From positions 1 through 41,465 of the forward strand of contig JHXJ01000029.1 in assembly GCA_000621765.1 (NCBI GenBank): a DNA stretch of 41,465 nt. Direction: 5' to 3'. This DNA comes from Ruminococcaceae bacterium AB4001 (GTDB lineage Bacteria > Bacillota > Clostridia > Saccharofermentanales > Saccharofermentanaceae). Both the position numbers and the translations under genes were made by a program. Shown piece after piece: positions 39,868-41,465 of the stretch; the stretch's first letter is position 1, and every line of letters begins with the position of its first letter. Below the pieces are notes generated by a model. That model had not been told where the DNA came from. It ran no database searches and worked only from the letters and a program-made list of their open reading frames with translations.

Positions 39868-40479
39868 ATGTTTAAACGGTGGATGACAGTCTGTATTGTA
39901 CTTACAGTCATGCTTGCCGTTTTCGGGTGCTCTGATAAAAAAGCGGAAGAAACAACGACCGATTACAGCGAGCAGATAGAGTCGGTCATAATCGCGGGCA
40001 ATCAGTATGTGCTTCCCATAGAAGAGCAGACGTTCTACTGTATGCGGGTAAAAGACAACTACTACAAGTTCGTATATCCCGGATGTTATGCCGATTTACT
40101 CTCCGCCGACGATCCGTCACTTTTCCCTGATATCGAAGAAGGGTATTTTGCAAAGGTTACTGCGGATATCGAAGAAACAAAAAGCTCTTTTGGTTTTTAT
40201 CCGATCATCTCAACTGTCTCAACGAGGATCGTCACTCTCAAGGAATCTGAGCCGATGGAATTTGACGCCATAACGAAAGTGTTCGACGTGACGGTTGCCG
40301 GCAGTGAGGAAGTAAGACCTGACTACAACATCTTCCAATATACACACGATGGGAAACTCTATCTCATCTTCAGAGAAAAAGGAAAGATCACGGCGTATTC
40401 GGAGGACGGACTGCTTATCGAGTACAGGATAGAGAATGCAGAGATCCAGTTCGGGCAGTTTTTCAAAGCTTTGAAGTAA
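39868..40479 (+). CDS. Predicted lipoprotein, 203 aa
   Basis: The N-terminus FKRWMTVCIVLTVMLAVFGC is a lipoprotein signal with the lipobox ending in Cys21. The mature protein is attached outside the membrane. The rest is beta-rich, with no recognised domain. AGGAAAG lies near the ATG. It is 15 bp after the PH-like membrane protein and likely in the same operon. Confidence 0.7.
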   Translation: MFKRWMTVCIVLTVMLAVFGCSDKKAEETTTDYSEQIESVIIAGNQYVLPIEEQTFYCMRVKDNYYKFVYPGCYADLLSADDPSLFPDIEEGYFAKVTADIEETKSSFGFYPIISTVSTRIVTLKESEPMEFDAITKVFDVTVAGSEEVRPDYNIFQYTHDGKLYLIFREKGKITAYSEDGLLIEYRIENAEIQFGQFFKALK

Positions 40480-40600
40480 GTTCTTTCCTGGTTTTTGGGA
40501 GCTGAAGGGTCTTCTCATGTGAGCGTTTTTATCTTCACTGCAACTTTTTCCTGAGCGAAACTGTTTATAGGGCAGAAACGTTCAAAGAGGAGAAATGAAG

Positions 40601-41104
40601 ATGAACAAGTTGATCAAGAAAATCGCATGCGCCGTTATGGCATTCACACTTATCGCAGGTGTTTTCACAGGATGTAAGGCAAATAACTCATCTGCAGTAC
40701 CTGCTGAGCTTCCTAGCTTCACATCAGTAAAAGATCCTTCCGGCGACCTTCCTTTAAAGGGAACGGTCGGTGATATGGAATATCAGATCTTAAGTCAGGA
40801 CCAGATGGGATGCTACAACAAGTCCAGAGGTTACTATATCGATCAGTTAGAGCAGCTTAATTCGCCTATGTTCATAGTTATAACATCAGGAACACAGACA
40901 GCTGAAGGCGCGGAGATCAGGATCGTTGATTTCGGAATGCAGGATTCGACACTTGTTATCGTAGTTGAAGAGACAAAGGCTACAGGCGATAAATTCACCG
41001 GCCTTGAGTGTCCCTGTGTTTCTTTGGAAGTAGATCACCTGTCATCAGATCTTCTGATCGTAAGCACAACGGGTGAGGTGTTTGAGCATATCACACCGGC
41101 GTAA
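40601..41104 (+). CDS. Predicted lipoprotein, 167 aa
   Basis: AGAGGAG at 40586-40592 is 8 bp from the ATG at 40601; the ATG at 40595 is too close to it. The signal peptide NKLIKKIACAVMAFTLIAG, then VFTGC, has a lipobox with Cys25. A low-complexity region rich in Ser and Pro follows, then a beta-rich domain of unknown function. The gene is 121 bp after the previous lipoprotein. Confidence 0.7.
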   Translation: MNKLIKKIACAVMAFTLIAGVFTGCKANNSSAVPAELPSFTSVKDPSGDLPLKGTVGDMEYQILSQDQMGCYNKSRGYYIDQLEQLNSPMFIVITSGTQTAEGAEIRIVDFGMQDSTLVIVVEETKATGDKFTGLECPCVSLEVDHLSSDLLIVSTTGEVFEHITPA

Positions 41105-41280
41105 TTTGTGTGGCTGTTTTTGGGGTGAGGAACGCTTCGTTAGTGGCTCGTGATAAAAACTCACAGTAGAATCACATCCGGCTGTGATTTTGGTCTTAAC
41201 TCTATGGCTATTTACCAGCTTGTGACTGATATTTATAAATCTCCGAAATGAATATATCATATCGGCTCTTTAAGGGCACT

Positions 41281-41313
41281 AGCCTGATGCCTCTACCTGA
41301 TATAATTCAGGCT
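41281..41313 (-). terminator. Hairpin across the tnpB stop codon
   Basis: AGCCTGA and TCAGGCT (41281-41287 and 41307-41313) can pair with a 19-nt loop. It covers the tnpB stop codon. In IS605-type elements the 3' end of tnpB and the adjacent right end form a structured guide RNA, so the hairpin may be part of that RNA or of the element end. A terminator role is also possible. Confidence 0.4.
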
Positions 41314-41465
41314 GCTTTTATCTTGATTATCTGTTCTTCTGTCTTGATGGGAATTGCTCTTGTGTCACCCAGCTTCATCATCTGATATGCAGCATTTATG
41401 TCTGCGTTAATGAAAATCCCGCTGTTGCTCTTAAATAATCCTCGCTCTATTCTTCGTGTCTTGTC
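41307..41465 (-). CDS. tnpB: IS200/IS605-family TnpB, C-terminal end (rest outside window)
   Basis: The minus strand is open from the window edge to TGA at 41309-41307. It reads KTRRIERGLFKSNSGIFIN, then ADINAAYQMMKLGDTRAIPI, ending KIKAA. This is the typical TnpB end: the residues after the zinc ribbon, with the final RuvC-like Asp in (N)ADxNAAxN/Q. TnpB is an RNA-guided DNA nuclease coded by IS605-type transposons. The N-terminus, and most of the catalytic residues, are outside the window, so integrity cannot be judged. Confidence 0.85.
   Translation of the reverse strand, partial: DKTRRIERGLFKSNSGIFINADINAAYQMMKLGDTRAIPIKTEEQIIKIKAA

Overview
The window is a defence and mobile-element island from an AT-rich Gram-positive genome, most likely a gut or rumen Clostridia. 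The support is strong AGGAGG-type ribosome binding sites, WYL, SEC-C and YczE-type proteins, Gram-positive-style lipoproteins, and IS21 and IS605-type elements. No rRNA or tRNA was recognised, so the genus is not called. The left ~34 kb is accessory DNA. From about 34.2 kb, and clearly from 35.8 kb, the genes look like ordinary chromosome with higher-GC codon choice.

Layout. (1) 1-356: 3' end of an IS21-family element. (2) 563-9444, minus strand: a two-gene operon of a RecD-like helicase with a C-terminal nuclease-like domain, followed by a 1735-aa sacsin/Hsp90-type ATPase fused to a superfamily 1 helicase. (3) 9726-16791, plus strand: a type I restriction operon hsdR-hsdM-hsdS with a fourth gene encoding a SEFIR (TIR-like) protein. 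(4) 16963-20452, minus strand: a ParB-like gene cut in two by a complete 2579-bp IS21-family element with a 5-bp target duplication. (5) 20876-26486: small modules, namely DUF6884 + GIY-YIG, a zinc-ribbon/leucine-rich-repeat protein, a DUF3883 protein, a small unknown, and a translationally coupled membrane/TIM-barrel pair. (6) 27283-31419: two consecutive genes that each carry a HEPN RNase-type motif. (7) 31429-34146: a WYL-domain regulator divergent from four small genes, two of which are paralogues and one of which is a DUF1232-like membrane protein. (8) 34238-41104: SDR oxidoreductase, YczE-like membrane protein, FkbM methyltransferase, GNAT acetyltransferase, membrane proteins and lipoproteins. 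(9) 41307-41465: 3' end of an IS605-type tnpB.

Two observations stand out. First, a composite non-coding module occurs four times (near 357-543, 20540-20862, 24704-24860 and 26803-27084). Each copy has a core related to GGTTTCATTGTCGGGA, then 115-118 bp of mostly different sequence, then GATGTAAG-type direct repeats. In three copies a minus-strand accessory gene ends just beyond the repeats, so the modules look like boundaries of serially inserted defence cassettes. Second, several gene sets look like coherent defence systems that I cannot match to a named one: the GHKL-helicase/RecD-nuclease pair, the double-HEPN operon, and the WYL-controlled small membrane-protein operon.

All functions are read from motifs and gene order. 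No database search was run.
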